DNA of 64,000 nt from Tulasnella sp. 424 (GCA_019633425.1 WSUB01000016.1:186001-250000); one strand, 5' to 3'. Positions 23,085 to 34,398 are shown, numbered from the stretch's first letter. Notes: generated by a model from the letters alone, not told the origin. Numbers and translations are program-made.

Positions 23085-23929
23085 ACAAGACTTGCACGGT
23101 GAGTGCCGAGGGGGAGGAGTGGGAGACTGCGAGAGGGGGCTGCGAGATGGCTTGGGAGTCACGTGTTGAATGTTTGTCTTGGGACTTCGTCGATGGCAAA
23201 CTCGCGAGAGCCTCCACCAAAGCTTTCACCCCCCCTCCCCCGGCGTTCCCATCACCACAACCCCATGGCCACTGTCCCTCCCAAGACGAGCTGACCGCGC
23301 CCTTCTCTCCCCATCGCGGACTATAATATCAACCCGCAAGAAGGAAACGGTCTCCTAATCCGACCTCTTAGTTAGGAAACTGATCCCAGAAGGCCCGTCT
23401 CGCTAGAAGCCATCCATCAGCTAGTCAATTTCTAGATTACGGTCACTGACCCCTTAGAGGACCGGGACCCATGAGCGGACCACGCTACATTCTCCCTCAT
23501 TTCTCCCTCGTTTTAAGGTCTTTTGGAGAGAATTTTTTTCTATTATACTCCTATTGCGTAGTAGCAGCTTTTATGACAGAGAGAAAGTTTTTCGATGGGT
23601 GAGGAGATAGGGGAGGATCGGTCTTTACGTGAGCAAAGCCTCATACCACCGTCCTCACTCTTTTAATCTATAGCTATAAATAAGTCTGTAAAAGTTTTCC
23701 GAGCCTTCCCGGTCGGTGGACGGAACTCGTCTCGGGCCGCAGAACGTGACAGAAATCGGCCCCATATGTTAGCTTCCGACACCTTCGTCCGGAGGGGTCA
23801 TGGTGATGCAATGCCGCGATGTAGGGAGTCACTCTGAGCCCAGATGCTTCAGAGGTTGGAGGGTAGTCCACGTGGTGATTAAGCATGTGTAAATCTTTAG
23901 ATATACACAAAAATACAAACCCGGTACAA
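23085..23929. other. Spacer between the two exchanger copies
   Basis: Holds the upstream flank of copy A with a broken Bqt4-like first exon (23265-23445), about 350 bp of single-copy sequence with several pyrimidine and T runs (23446-23795), and the downstream flank of copy B, which includes a fossil of the ADAL start region (gtcatggtgatgcaatgc). Confidence 0.6.
23265..23445 (+). pseudogene. 5' fragment of the Bqt4-like gene
   Basis: Aligns with the first exon, first intron and start of exon 2 of the Bqt4-like gene at 27281 (shared gcgcccttctctccccatcg and gactataatat). The frame from ATG 23265 stops after nine codons at TGA 23292, and homology ends near 23445 before the APSES domain. It is a by-product of the tandem duplication. 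Confidence 0.82.
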
Positions 23930-26900
23930 TTATCGCTCCCGTTTTACCTCCACTGCAACAACAGTCGTCATGATAGCCTATGGAACGAAGCCCGATGAGC
24001 TCTCATTCCGGTAGAAAACGCATTGCAGAGTGGCTTACAATGTAACAACAGATCAAGAAAATACCCCATCGCTTGCTGAGCAGATACCCGTTGAGAGGAA
24101 CGAAGATCATGGTTGCGAGTAGCAGGGCAAGCAGCCCTATCGAGCTGACCAGAAGGGTTGTGCTGAAGTCGATCGGATAGTAAGGCTGGCCAGTCTGGCG
24201 TAGCACGACGGTACCAGAGACGCCGATCCCAATCAGCATGTTCAGCATGGGGCCACCAAAACATGCAGAGAATCCCATGATAGGGGCGAAGCGAGCGACA
24301 GCTATGTTAGCAATCAAGTCCGGGAGGGAATTGCCAATGGCAAACACAGTCAAGCCAATGATGGCGTCTGATAAACCGAAAATGAATCCAAAGGTCTGCA
24401 AGATAGAATCAAAAGCAGAGTGAGTAAGAGATAAGGAGGGGGGGGATTGGTCTGACCTGTAAGACTCGAACAACCTCGTCAGCGATGGCCATGATCCAGA
24501 CGATTGCGACGACAAAGCCCATCAACGAGCGGACTATCCTGCCGATCGGATTCTTTCCGTTCTTCGCAAATATTAGAACCAGCGTGGCTACCGTTGCCCC
24601 TGCGGTGAATGCAGCCAGCAAGAAAATCCATAAATGAGGGGAGGTTGCTACAAGGGCGATCACAAAGTTAGCCCAACTTGTCGCTATAGAAAGAAGCCCA
24701 ACTCACAGAACAACACTGCAGTAGCGAACAACAGACCAATCACGCATTGGGCTGCCGTCAACCACTTGTTGAAGTGGGCTCCGTGTATTTCCTTCTCAAT
24801 GTCACTCATAATACTCGAGACATCGCTCTCGCCTTCTCGCTCAAGCTCCTCTTCTCGTTCACGATCTATGACACCGCCTTCGTTGTTGGTATACGGTCGC
24901 TGAAGCGGAGCACGGAGCTGCTTGGATTGATGATGACTGTCTTCCTCGCTTCGCTCCTCGTCGCTCGCTGGTGCCGAGACGTTGATGCGGATGTCAACCA
25001 ACTGGCCTTCCGGCACGTAAGGCTTGCCATCATCTTCGTCCTCCTCTTCGTCCGAAACGATAACCACCGGAAGCGATAGCGTGAGCATTAGGACTGCAGG
25101 TGCAGCAAATACCGCGGCAACTCGAGTTAACCAAGACTTGCTCGGTGCCATGAAGTTGTGTAACGTCGGGAATAGAGTGCGTCCTACTTTTGACATGACA
25201 CGACGGGTCCAGCTGGGTGGGTTCACATCCAACTCTGCTGACGGAGCTGCCAGAGCACTTTCACTGTCTTCGGCTCTCTGCACGATTGCAGGGGGACTCT
25301 TTACAATGGGGAGATGGGGTGCGTCACCCGTACTCGGCATTGCAAGCAATCCGGAGCCATCTATGGGCGAGCGAGATGACGTAACGAGCTTCAAGCTGGC
25401 TGGAGAGCGTGTTGGGCTCCCCGTGTGCAGCGTCGCGAGGGGTGGGCGTTGACCAGGATGATTCAGGGGAGAGTCGGTATGTTGGCCCTGGGCCAGTGCA
25501 GCATCCCATGGGTCCACTTCTTCTTCCAGGTTCGTGGATCGACTACTTCTTCGACTATGTCGACTGTGCTCCGACGCTGTCAGGGGACGGTCGTAATGGC
25601 CTGCGGCGTAAGGAGTCGATGCAGCGTTGAATATACTGAGGGCAGCAGCCGTTGATTCCCTCTCGAGGGAATCGACGACAGAGCGGAATTCCAGGGCTCC
25701 GATGAGTGAAAATGAGGGAAGCGTAGTGTCATGAGGCGACCGGGGTTGCCCCGCGGAACCCTTGGACGTCCTGCTGAAATGAGAGACCGACGACGAGCGA
25801 CTTGAGCTTGACAGAACCTGAGACTGTGGGCGAAGGGAACTCATTCGAGTTTGCAAGTGAGGTCTAGTGGGGCTCGATTGTGCCCCGGTATGGATGGTTG
25901 GAGAGGGGAGGGCGAACCGTCGACCTATTGCCCATCAGTAAGAATGAATACTGGAAGGAAAGCTAATCACCAACGAACCTTGCTCATGATCGGCATCGGC
26001 GTCAGAGTATCCTCTTGTTGCAACGTCCGTAGTCGCTTCTTCGTCGGCATACTCAGCTCGCATCAAGAGCTCACGTTCTTGCTGCCTCTCCCGCCGGTTG
26101 CCCCACCATGTTCCAATCACGACGGCAGTGACGTAGGTCACATAGAGACCAACCAAGCTGGCAGCCTGCCATACGAAGATCTTCCCATCAATGAGAGTGA
26201 AAAGAAGCAATGCCACAGCTGTTGTGAAGAAGCCGATGTCTCGAAGGAATGCTCCTGGTCGCACGTGGAACGGTTTGATAATGCACATGGATCCGACGAC
26301 GACCGACATGATGAAGGACGCTGCACCGAGGAGTTCACCAACAGCGAGAGATCCAGCGTTTGTTCGCATTGCGCTGTAAGTTGAGAATAGATCCGGTGAT
26401 CCATTTCCGAAGGCGAGGAATGTTACGCCGGCAATGTTGTCTGACAGCCCGAAGACCTTGGCTATGGTCGAAAGATTAGGGCAGAAGAAGTCTGATGCGG
26501 TAATCCCGATGGACTGACAGAGATGAATGATAAGTGGGGATGTTAGAGAGTTATCGAAGGCGCCTCACCGAGAATAGGAAGATGAGCCACAGCAAAAGAC
26601 CACCGCTAGGAGCGACAGTTAGTGTCGAGCGAATCGAAGAAATCGAGTTGTGCTCACAAGTATAATGGTTTGAGAGCAGGAGAGGCACAGAAATAACCTT
26701 GCATGTATTGTATCGAAAGAAAGGTTTTCGATTTCGGGCATCTTCGTCGCGTATGGGCGCATTGCTCATTCACTGGGAAAGCGAGCGGGGTGCACTATAG
26801 ACGTCGTGAGCGAAAGAGGAGGAGAGAGAAAAGGCTAACTCACTGTCTTTTCAGACAGAGAAACATACATCCATGGCTCATCGGACTGCGTAGACGTGCT

Positions 26901-27059
26901 GTTCTCCCATCTTCTTGCGAGAAAAGCCGAATGTTGATCCTCTTGGTATTGCAAAGATTGCGGTGGGAACGGGATTGACTCTGGAGTAGCGTATCGACTT
27001 GCAGACCAGAGGAGAGCTTTGAGAGCAAGGCCGATGACGACCAGGCTCTTAGCTGCCAT
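23930..27059 (-). CDS. NCLX-like cation/Ca2+ exchanger, copy B
   Basis: Eight exons: 27059..26844, 26794..26658, 26605..26569, 26513..25979, 25924..24707, 24647..24457, 24395..24039 and 23977..23930; phases close, 912 aa. Same architecture as copy A: N-terminal hydrophobic helix, Cys-rich loop, alpha-1 GNGSPDLF, long cytosolic loop, alpha-2 LTVFAIGNSLPDLIAN. The loop differs most between the copies (substitutions and a net five-codon length difference). Ser replaces Phe at the first residue of exon 4. Copy B is divergent from the intact Bqt4-like gene and so is probably the copy in the ancestral position. Confidence 0.88.
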
Positions 27060-27280
27060 GCAAGACTTGCACCTTGAGCGCTGAGGGGGGGGGGAGTGGG
27101 AGACTGCTGAGAGGGGGCGATGGGAGTGGCTTAGAGGTCACGTGTGGAATGTTTGTCCTGGGACTTTGTCGATGGCAGTTCGAACTGGGACTCAGCAACT
27201 CGCGAGAGCCTCCACGCAGGTCGCCCCCCATCGCGCCTCTCACCTTTCCTTTCACCCCTCGCGTTACCCTCACCACACCC
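27060..27280. promoter_or_regulatory. Divergent promoter region, exchanger B / Bqt4-like
   Basis: A 221-bp gap between divergent start codons, partly conserved with the region 23085-23264. It includes the shared motif gtcacgtg (CACGTG E-box) about 80 bp upstream of both exchanger copies. Confidence 0.55.
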
Positions 27281-28594
27281 ATGGCCGCTGTCTCCTCAAC
27301 AGATTACCCTCCCAAGACGAACCAACCGCGCCCTTCTCTCCCCATCGCGGACTATAATATAAAGCTGCAAGACGGTAAGAGTCTCCCAATCTGACCTCTC
27401 GTTGTCAGAAAACTGATCCCAGACCGCCCGTGTCCCTAGAAGCCGTTCATCAGCCAGTCAAGTTCCAGATTATTGTTAGAGACGGCCATGAGATTATCGT
27501 AGGGAGAGTAAAAGTGCCAACAGTAAGCAGCAAATGCGGTGGTCGTCGTTCATCTTGTCTTTAATGCCCTTCCCTAATCATTTAGCCCAACAACCATGCG
27601 TTTATCTTGCGTCGCTTTGACACGGGCGCCATCTCCCTTTCCACCATGTTCCGAGCAGCTTACCCCAGTGCTTCGGAAGAGGCTGAAAAGGCGGAGCTAA
27701 CATGGGTTAAGACCAACTATGATATTGCCGGACAAAACGGTGGTGGCAAGCTGCGTCTGGCTGGAATCTGGGTGCCTCCTGGTCTTGCTCTCCACTTCGC
27801 CGACCATTACGGCCTCACCAACATCCTCCCATCACTGGCCCATGCCACTCCCGAAGAAAAGGCTGCATATCGTAAGAACGCCCGCACCACAGGGGGCTCG
27901 ACGGTTGTTGCGGCCGTCCCCGCTGCTGGCACAACCACTAGCTCTCAGCCTGAATCAACATCTGGTCTAGGTATCCCTACAAGCTTGCCTCCAACCTCTC
28001 CCAAATCTCCCAAGACGACACCCTCAAAGCCGGCAAAGGCGTCATCCCCGGCCCGACAACCACCTCCCAAACGGTCTCGCAAGTCCGCATCACCCGCGCC
28101 CTCATTGCTCCCGAAGCCGACCCCTACTAAGGCGGTGCGTTCTAGCCCTCGTCGGCCACCGAAGGTCCAAGAGGAGGAGGAGGAGCCCGAAGTGCCTGGT
28201 CCAAATCCCGAGCAAGATATCCGCGAGGCCCAAGAAGAAGCTGCCCGCATCATGGCCCAAGGACGTGCGGCACAGCAACTCGACCCTGTTACTCCTGCAG
28301 GAAAGAAGAAGCGAACGATTCAGGCTACGGAGACTCCACCTCCCCAGTTCGATATGGAGAAGATTGAACAGTCTGGTATGGAAGTCGCCGTTGTGAGACC
28401 TATCGTCAACCCCCGAAGACTCGCCAACCTCCAGCCTACGCAAAAGGCGGCTGCTTGGGGTGGACTACTCATGGCGGTGGGATGGGGAGCTGCGTACGTG
28501 ACTTGACCCCTCTTGGTATTCATTCGTCGCTGACTTTGGGCTTTACAGTACATATCTCCCCCAATACCTTCCCAACGCTTTTGGATTATGGTAG
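27281..28594 (+). CDS. Bqt4-like APSES-domain protein with C-terminal membrane anchor
   Basis: Exons 27281..27374, 27440..27522, 27586..28493 and 28549..28594; phases close, 376 aa. Residues about 30-130 form an APSES/KilA-N-type domain: VKFQIIVRDGHEIIVGRVKV, HAFILRRFDTGAISLSTMFR, RLAGIWVPPGLALHFADHY. A long Pro/Ser/Lys-rich linker with basic clusters (PPPKRSRKS) follows, then a C-terminal hydrophobic segment AAWGGLLMAVGWGAATYLPQ ending after ten more residues. An N-terminal APSES fold with a tail anchor, rather than ankyrin repeats, is the layout of fission-yeast Bqt4, an inner-nuclear-membrane protein that tethers telomeres. Telomere tethering here is inferred. Confidence 0.78.
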
Positions 28595-28946
28595 ATCTGC
28601 TGCTGTCCGAATCTCTTTGTAATACTCATTATCGGAGGAAAGGAACGCTGAATCGTTTCAGCGTAGCGGTCCTCATAACGTATTGTTCCTTTTTTCCCTC
28701 GGCTTTGCTCCCTTTCTTCCCTCTGTAGATAGTTCGGGTGAATGTGCGACCACGCGATGTGCTTTTATGCTTTCGATTTTGAGTGCGGGCAGCTCGTTAT
28801 CTGTCAATCACTTTGAACTGGTGAGCCTCGAGGACTGCCAAATATTGGGCCGGAGCAAAGGACAACAAAGAGAGTGTTGGCCGCTTCACTCAACCGCCCA
28901 CCCCCAACTTCCACCACGTTGCGCAAAGGCCGGAGCCACCCCGAAA
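28595..28946. other. Intergenic, 5' flank of cyclophilin
   Basis: No gene supported; the frame open from 28683 is an upstream extension of the cyclophilin first exon without family similarity. Confidence 0.5.
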
Positions 28947-30436
28947 ATGGCCAATCCGCGCACATTTTTTGACTTCGCCATAGACGATGTGTCAGGCGGT
29001 CGAGTCGTTTTTGAGTTGTTCAAGGATGCGGTTCCAAAAACGGTTGAAAAGTTGGTCGAATATTCAGGACCAGGTCAATGTGAATTTTGCTAAGCCCCAC
29101 CCTTTCTTTACACCTATTCAGCTTCAGAGCCCTATCAACCGGAGAACTTGGGAGGTCTAAATATTCAGATATTCCCCTGCACTACAAGGGTTCCATCGTA
29201 CACCGTTCAGTTGCCGGGTTCATGATCCAAGGTGGAGGTAGGCGTTGATGCGTTGAAGAGCACGACTTTATTCACAACTAATTTCTTCTCGTCGAAACTT
29301 GGCAGACTTCACCAAAGGGACTGGAAAGGGAGGAGAGAGTATCTATGGCGAACCGTTTGACGATGAAGATTTGTCCCGTCCTCTGGACTCTGAAGGGTGA
29401 ACATCCCTCTTTTCCCGCTTCCCGAAGACAAAAAAAAGACTTAACATTTTTTTTCGATTGTTCTCAAATCGGAACAGACTGCTCTGCATGGCGAATAAAG
29501 GTGTGGTCTGCCTAAATTCATCTGTGGCAACGATAACTGACCTGGCCTTGCCGCTTCTCCCCAGGACCGAACACGAATGGATCCCAATGGTTTATCACTC
29601 TCAAGGATTGCCCCCACTTGAATGGGAAGCATGTCGTCTTCGGCAAAGTCGTTTCAGGTGTGCTCTGACCGCTCTCTCCAAACCACGCGTTGTTAATACG
29701 TCACTCTTTTTTTCAAGGCTTTGACATAGTCAAGAGAATATCGGAGATACCCACAGACGAAAAGAGTCGACCTCTCCAGTCCGTCGTTATCTCGCACTGT
29801 GGCGAGCTTGAACTCAGGAAAGTCCCGCCGAAAGCTGCACCTCGTAAGTTCTGCAGCGCATCCATGAGATAAAAAAAATCGAACTGGGTTTATAACGTAC
29901 TTTTGCAAAGCTCGCGGTCGCTCACTCTCGGTGTCATCAACTGAGCGCAAGAAGAAACGTCGCCATTCTTCTGACTCGCGAGGATCGGAATCCGAGAGTG
30001 AAGAGCCAAGACACAAGCACAAACATCGTTCTAAGAAAGACAAAGATAAACGACGCTCGTCCAAAGATCGAGATAGGTCTAAGAAGAAGTCTCGTCGATC
30101 TCGCTCACCAGATGATGACCGTGACCGTGATCGAGGGGGCCGAGCCGCTTCACCCCGTGAAGAAACTATGGAGGAGCTAGATGCAAGACTAGAGAGAGAA
30201 GAGAAGGAACGTCTAGCAGCTGCCAAGCGAAACGAACTCGAGGAGCTGAAGAAACGGGCGTCTGAAGGGGAATCAAGTGGCGGAATTCGCTTTAAAGGTA
30301 TCAATTCCTTTGTTGACCTCTCGTGCAAACAGTCAAAATCTGATCCTGAATTATTTCAGGTCGCGGCAGGATGAAATTCAGGGATCCCGAGCTGGACCGA
30401 AGGGATAGGGGCGACGGAGACCGATTTAGGTACTGA
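28947..30436 (+). CDS. Cyclophilin-type peptidyl-prolyl isomerase with RS-rich tail
   Basis: Eight exons: 28947..29050, 29122..29237, 29306..29396, 29478..29500, 29565..29657, 29718..29843, 29911..30297 and 30360..30436; phases close, 338 aa. The cyclophilin fold occupies residues 1-180: [76 protein letters not shown]. Key catalytic positions (Arg in HRSV, Gln in MIQGG, the Trp of QWFIT) are present. The tail is Arg/Ser/Lys/Asp-rich ([13 protein letters not shown] and similar), as in nuclear cyclophilins of the PPIG/CYP63 type associated with splicing factors. Exon 4 is only 23 nt. Confidence 0.92.
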
Positions 30437-30778
30437 ATGTCTAGTGAGACGCTCTTTTCTTAATGAAACACGCCGCAACGAACGAACAGCGAGCAAAGAC
30501 GAGTCAGAGTGATATAGAACAATCAGATACAACGCAGGATAAGGTATAAAGTCCTTCAGAAGATCGTACACACAGATATGAGGGAGGACGACAGCGACCG
30601 AAAGAACGAAACTAGATATCAGACGAGGTGGGAGGAAAAAAGAAAGCGAAATCGCAGAAGGGTGATGATTGAAGTGGAACCGGGCACTAAGACAGGACAT
30701 GACTGAGTTGCGTAGTTGTGAATGTCCAAAATGGGCAAGCGTTTTTGAAAGTGAGAAGACCCAGTGCAGTGAAGTCGC
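30437..30778. other. Convergent intergenic, 3' ends of cyclophilin and eIF4B
   Basis: Only 3' untranslated sequence is expected; no feature recognised. Confidence 0.5.
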
Positions 30779-32858
30779 TTATTCGGCGGTTACCTCCTTA
30801 GCCTTTGCCTCATCGCTAGGCGGCTCGTCCTCCTCTCCTTCAATGACCGCAACTTCACTGGCCAAAGCTGCAAAAGAGAAGGACTTTTTGGTAGATGCTG
30901 CACCTCCAGCAGCAGGAGGGGTGGTTGATCCTCCTCCATCGTATGATGTTGTCCTCGAGTGGGCAGCAGACGCAGACCTCGAGTTCCCTCCCGAGGTCGG
31001 TTGGGAATCTTGAGGGCGCCGATCTCTCCAACCTCCTCCATCCCTTTCAGGACCAGGACCACCTCCTCTGTTGAAAAATCCGCTGCGTTCGTTAGTACGA
31101 GGGGGGCGGTTTGAATCGTCAGCTGGGCGTTCCTTTGGCTTGCTATCACGTTCGCGGTGTAGTTTCTCTTCGATCTCCTTCTCTCTGGCAGCAACATCAA
31201 CAGGCTTGGCGGCGCCAAATGGATTGGAACGGGAGCCGCCGTTGGGAGTGGCAGCTTTCGGCGAACCGACGGGTGACGTTGCCGTCGACTGGCTGGAAGT
31301 ACGAGGGAGAAGTTCTAGCTTGCGTCTTGACATGTTTGGCGTCGTTGGAACGGATTCGCTCGCTAAGAGGCAAAAGGAGTCAGTACTGAACAGTACTCAC
31401 ACTTGATCAGTCGAAAACTGCAACATCGACTTACGAGATCTGTCGGAGCGACCATTTGGAGGGGGAGGACCTCGCCTAGGCGCAGAACGCCAGTCGCTCG
31501 GTTCTTCGTCCGCGGCACGGTTTCCTCCATCTCTGCCAAAGAATGAACTCTTGCCTCGAGCATTGGCAGGAGTCTGCTCGGAGGGCGTGGGGGAGAACTT
31601 CGAGCCCTTCGACCAAGTCTCTTCCGTGTCAGCGGCGTGAGTAGGTCCCTCGTGCGAGGAGAATCCGGAGGTCTTCCTTGGGCCAGACGAAGGGCGGTCA
31701 GTTGGCGGCGGCGGTCCACGAGGGCGAGCTGTGGATCTCCAGTCGGAGTTATTCTCAGCCTCGCCGGGAGGCAAATCTCGAGTTGCTGTGCCGCGGGGGC
31801 TACTGGGGACAAAACGCGACCCAAAGCCCATTCGCTCACCCCGATCAGCAGAGGGAGCATCGTTGAAGCGAGAGCCGCCTCCACGGGGAGGACGATCGAG
31901 AGGAGGAAGCGGGCCATCACGACGCCAGGGAGAAGAAAACTTGTCATCATCAAACCCGCCACGCTCACGTTCCTTCTCTGTGGAATGAGACGTCAGAAGG
32001 AAAAGCCTAGTATCAATCTGAGTTTCGGCTCACGAGGTTCGGCAACGCTAACGCGAACGGTTCGGCCAGACAGTTGCTAATGGACATGACGTATTAGAGA
32101 AGGAGTGCCACCTGGACAATGTGTACTCACAGCACCCGTCTTGGCCAGACCGTCCTTCAGGCCCTGGAGCGTCTCAAATTCAACGTAGCCAAATCCTTTG
32201 GGCTTGTCTTCCCTATCCTTGATAATTTTAACGCTTTTGAGCTGCTCATCAGATGAATCAGTTTCGTCGTTTCGAAAACCACTCTGAAGGTGTTCTAACG
32301 CACCGGGACTTTGAAGAACTCCTCTACATCACGATCTAAAATATCAAAGGCAAGGTTGCCAACGAACGCCGTGTATGGCGGTTTTGTGGGTAATGGAAGC
32401 TCCTCCCTGGGAGGGTAGCGGCTCTCTGCAGTGTAGGATGCACCCGATGAGTCCCTATTCAGGGGGGTCTGAGCGATTCAGAATTCGCACCTCGGGGAGG
32501 ATAGTCATTATAACCACCACGTCCTTCATATTCCCTGGAGCGCGATCCATCTTCGGCTCGGGCTGCAGCTGTTGCCCGCATCATTAACCTGACTGCTCGA
32601 TCGAGTGACTTGGATCGCGAAGCGAGAACTTACGCGCTGTAGGGAGGCTGTCCATTTCGTCGGCCCACGACCCCAAGGCTAAAGAATCAATTCATCAAGA
32701 CGAGATTTGTTGGGTCCTAAATGGGTGAAACGCACAAGAATCCTGGAGGAAGTCGCTGAGGGCCATGGTCTTCTGCGCTTTTTTCGGAGCTGGAGGGGAA
32801 GACCAGTCAGGTCGTCAACGAGGCCTCTATCCGCCATGGGTGCTCTATGCTTACGCAT
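30779..32858 (-). CDS. TIF3: Translation initiation factor eIF4B
   Basis: Nine exons: 32858..32855, 32789..32736, 32678..32634, 32568..32491, 32425..32304, 32241..32131, 32076..32034, 31977..31435 and 31362..30779; phases close, 527 aa. The start reads MPPKKAQKTMALSDFLQDS then LGSWADEMDSLP, the conserved eIF4B N-terminus. An RRM follows (YTAFVGNLAFDILDRDVEEF, KSVKIIKD, KGFGYVEFETLQGL). Then come repeats rich in Arg/Gly/Pro with DWRS cores (DWRSTARPRGPPPP, DWRSAPRRGPPPP), as in yeast Tif3, and a C-terminal acidic tail. eIF4B stimulates eIF4A helicase and 40S loading. The first coding exon is just ATGC, so the start codon is almost alone on its exon. Confidence 0.92.
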
Positions 32859-33025
32859 GATTGCTGTCTTCCACTTATAGGTGTCTTTAAGCGGTGTGTT
32901 TTTGTTTAAGGGGTCTCGAGCTGTGGTGAGAGTGTCCTGGTCAATTTCTCAATTCCCGGCACGGACTTATGCCTAATCGCCGCAGGCGTCCCTTCCTTCA
33001 GTCATCTACATCATCCTACAGCACC
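32859..33025. promoter_or_regulatory. Divergent promoter region, eIF4B / hydrolase
   Basis: Only 167 bp separate the two divergent start codons. Confidence 0.45.
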
Positions 33026-34198
33026 ATGTCCGTCAAGACCACGACTATTCCTGTTGCTGGCCTCTCTGTAAATGTGCACACATGTGACGCGACGGAGTCC
33101 CAGTCTGTAGCAGTTGTCTTCCTTCTCCATGGACGCATGGGATCCACCAAGTCCCGATATATGGACGGTTTTATCGCTCGCCTGCTGGGACATTCTGATA
33201 ACGAACAGACTTCAGCTTCGAACTCGAGCAGAGGCCTGATAGTAGTCACATTCGTAAAGTTTGCGTCATCCGGTTCACTCCGGTCTCGTCTGATGGCCGC
33301 CGACTCAGGACCACCGAAATCATGGAACTCGACTGCTTGACGAAACCTCCAATCTTGGGTGGGCCGAGAAAGAAGATAGGTCGAATGATAAGCACGCGTG
33401 AGCTTGCTCCTTAAACCGCGATTTTGTGGCTGGTTCCTTCTGACACATTAAGTGGGTGCTTAGGGTGGATATGTACGCTTTACAGGGTATGGCTTAGCCT
33501 ATGCTGAGGTCCTCCTTACCCCCTATTGATCTCCCCGCTACCATAGTCGGAGCTGTGAGGGATATATCATTCTTGATTGATTTCCTCCCGTCCTACCTGT
33601 ATCCGAATGATGAGCGCCGTGTAGCAAGATGGGGTGTAATCGGGATTAGTCTGGGAGGCCACGTCGCCTGGATCGCTCTCAAAGATGGTAAATTCATTTG
33701 GCAAAGAGCGATGAGGAGCCCTCAGTGACTCTTTATGGCAGAACCTCGACTGAGTTTGGGTATTCCTATTATCGGCGAGCATAGCAACAACGGCGATGGA
33801 CTGGGGAATCTCGCTGACGGTGCTACTCTCCAGGCTGTCCAAATTATCTCGGCTTGATGGAAGCCCGTGCAGTCAAAAATGGAATTACAACTGGTCCACC
33901 AATATTTCCAGCGAGCCTCCGAAAGTATATCATGGAGCACGACCCGGTTTCAGCGCCATTCCGCGAAGAGTCTTCTTCCAACCCTTTCTTCGGGAGGCAC
34001 ATTCTTGTTTTATCGGGGGGTGCTGATCAACTGGTTCCTTGGGAGTTCAGCAAAGCATTTGTGGAGGGACTTGTTGTTGGTAATGAAGGGTTGAAGCGTG
34101 TCTTTGTGCAGGATGATATTGGTCACTCAGCATCGCCTGAAATGATGGAAGAAGCGGCAAAATTTGTCGGATTGTGGCTGGATAAACTCGATATTTAG
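33026..34198 (+). CDS. Alpha/beta-hydrolase fold protein
   Basis: Six exons: 33026..33253, 33309..33397, 33464..33486, 33547..33687, 33742..33774 and 33834..34198; phases close, 292 aa. It shows VVFLLHGRMGS (oxyanion-hole HG), FDHRNHGTRLLDE, HAVDMYALQ, the nucleophile elbow GVIGISLGGH (G-x-S-x-G) and a C-terminal HILVLSGGADQLVPW plus DIGHS carrying the acid and His. This is a serine hydrolase of unknown substrate, probably cytosolic. Exon 3 is 23 nt. The fifth intron (33775..33833) needs a GC donor (G/GCGAGC) with a normal CTGAC branch and CAG acceptor. Confidence 0.86.
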
Positions 34199-34308
34199 AT
34201 GTGTGTTGCGTGTCCTGCTACTCGGTCGAAACTTGGAAAAAGCTAGAAATCATTGGAGTGGAAAAAAGCACAGTGACATATAAATCAAAGTGGTTGTCCC
34301 TTCGTAAA

Positions 34309-34396
34309 TCCCTTATAGCTCAGTGGTAGAGCGCGTCACTAGTACTGGTATAATCCGGTTATGACGAGGTCCATAGTTCAAGTCTGTGTGAGGGAA
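34309..34396 (+). tRNA. tRNA-Thr (AGT) with a 16-nt intron
   Basis: Cloverleaf by eye: acceptor TCCCTTA / TGAGGGA with discriminator A, D arm GCTC AGTGGTA GAGC, anticodon stem CGTCA / TGACG, and T arm CATAG TTCAAGT CTGTG. The anticodon loop reads CTAGTA then a 16-nt intron (34345-34360) and A, so the anticodon is AGT (threonine). The intron sits one base 3' of the anticodon, the canonical nuclear position. B-box GTTCAAGTC is present and a T-run follows. Confidence 0.9.
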
Positions 34397-34398
34397 TC

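Larger units (their letters stand above)
19784..23445. repeat. Tandem duplication unit A
   Basis: Unit A aligns with unit B (23796-27475) over its whole length, including coding exons, introns, the downstream flank (up to the ADAL start codon region) and about 360 bp upstream of the exchanger that carries the first exon of the Bqt4-like gene. Offsets are 3996 bp at the stop codons and 3975 bp at the start codons. Confidence 0.9.
23796..27475. repeat. Tandem duplication unit B
   Basis: Second copy of the roughly 4-kb unit described for 19784-23445. Exon lengths agree in all exons except exon 5 (1218 versus 1233 nt), and intron lengths differ by at most a few nt, so the duplication is old enough for substitutions but both copies keep frame. 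Confidence 0.9.

Noticed and set aside
23085..23929. Two separate exchanger loci rather than a duplication
   Set aside because: Exons, introns and both flanks align over the full unit at a near-constant offset, which only a tandem duplication explains.
28683..28946. N-terminal extension of the cyclophilin from an upstream ATG
   Set aside because: The extension has no cyclophilin or targeting features, while the ATG at 28947 gives the usual start just before FFDFAID.
29693..30328. A 211-codon minus-strand frame rich in Ser/Arg/Phe
   Set aside because: It is the exact antisense of the RS-rich cyclophilin tail; the low-complexity codons leave the opposite strand open. The sense strand shows a full spliced cyclophilin.
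31363..31968. A 201-codon minus-strand frame overlapping eIF4B
   Set aside because: Out of frame with the DWRS/GPPPP repeats of eIF4B, which join in phase to the RRM exons; it is a shadow on the same strand.
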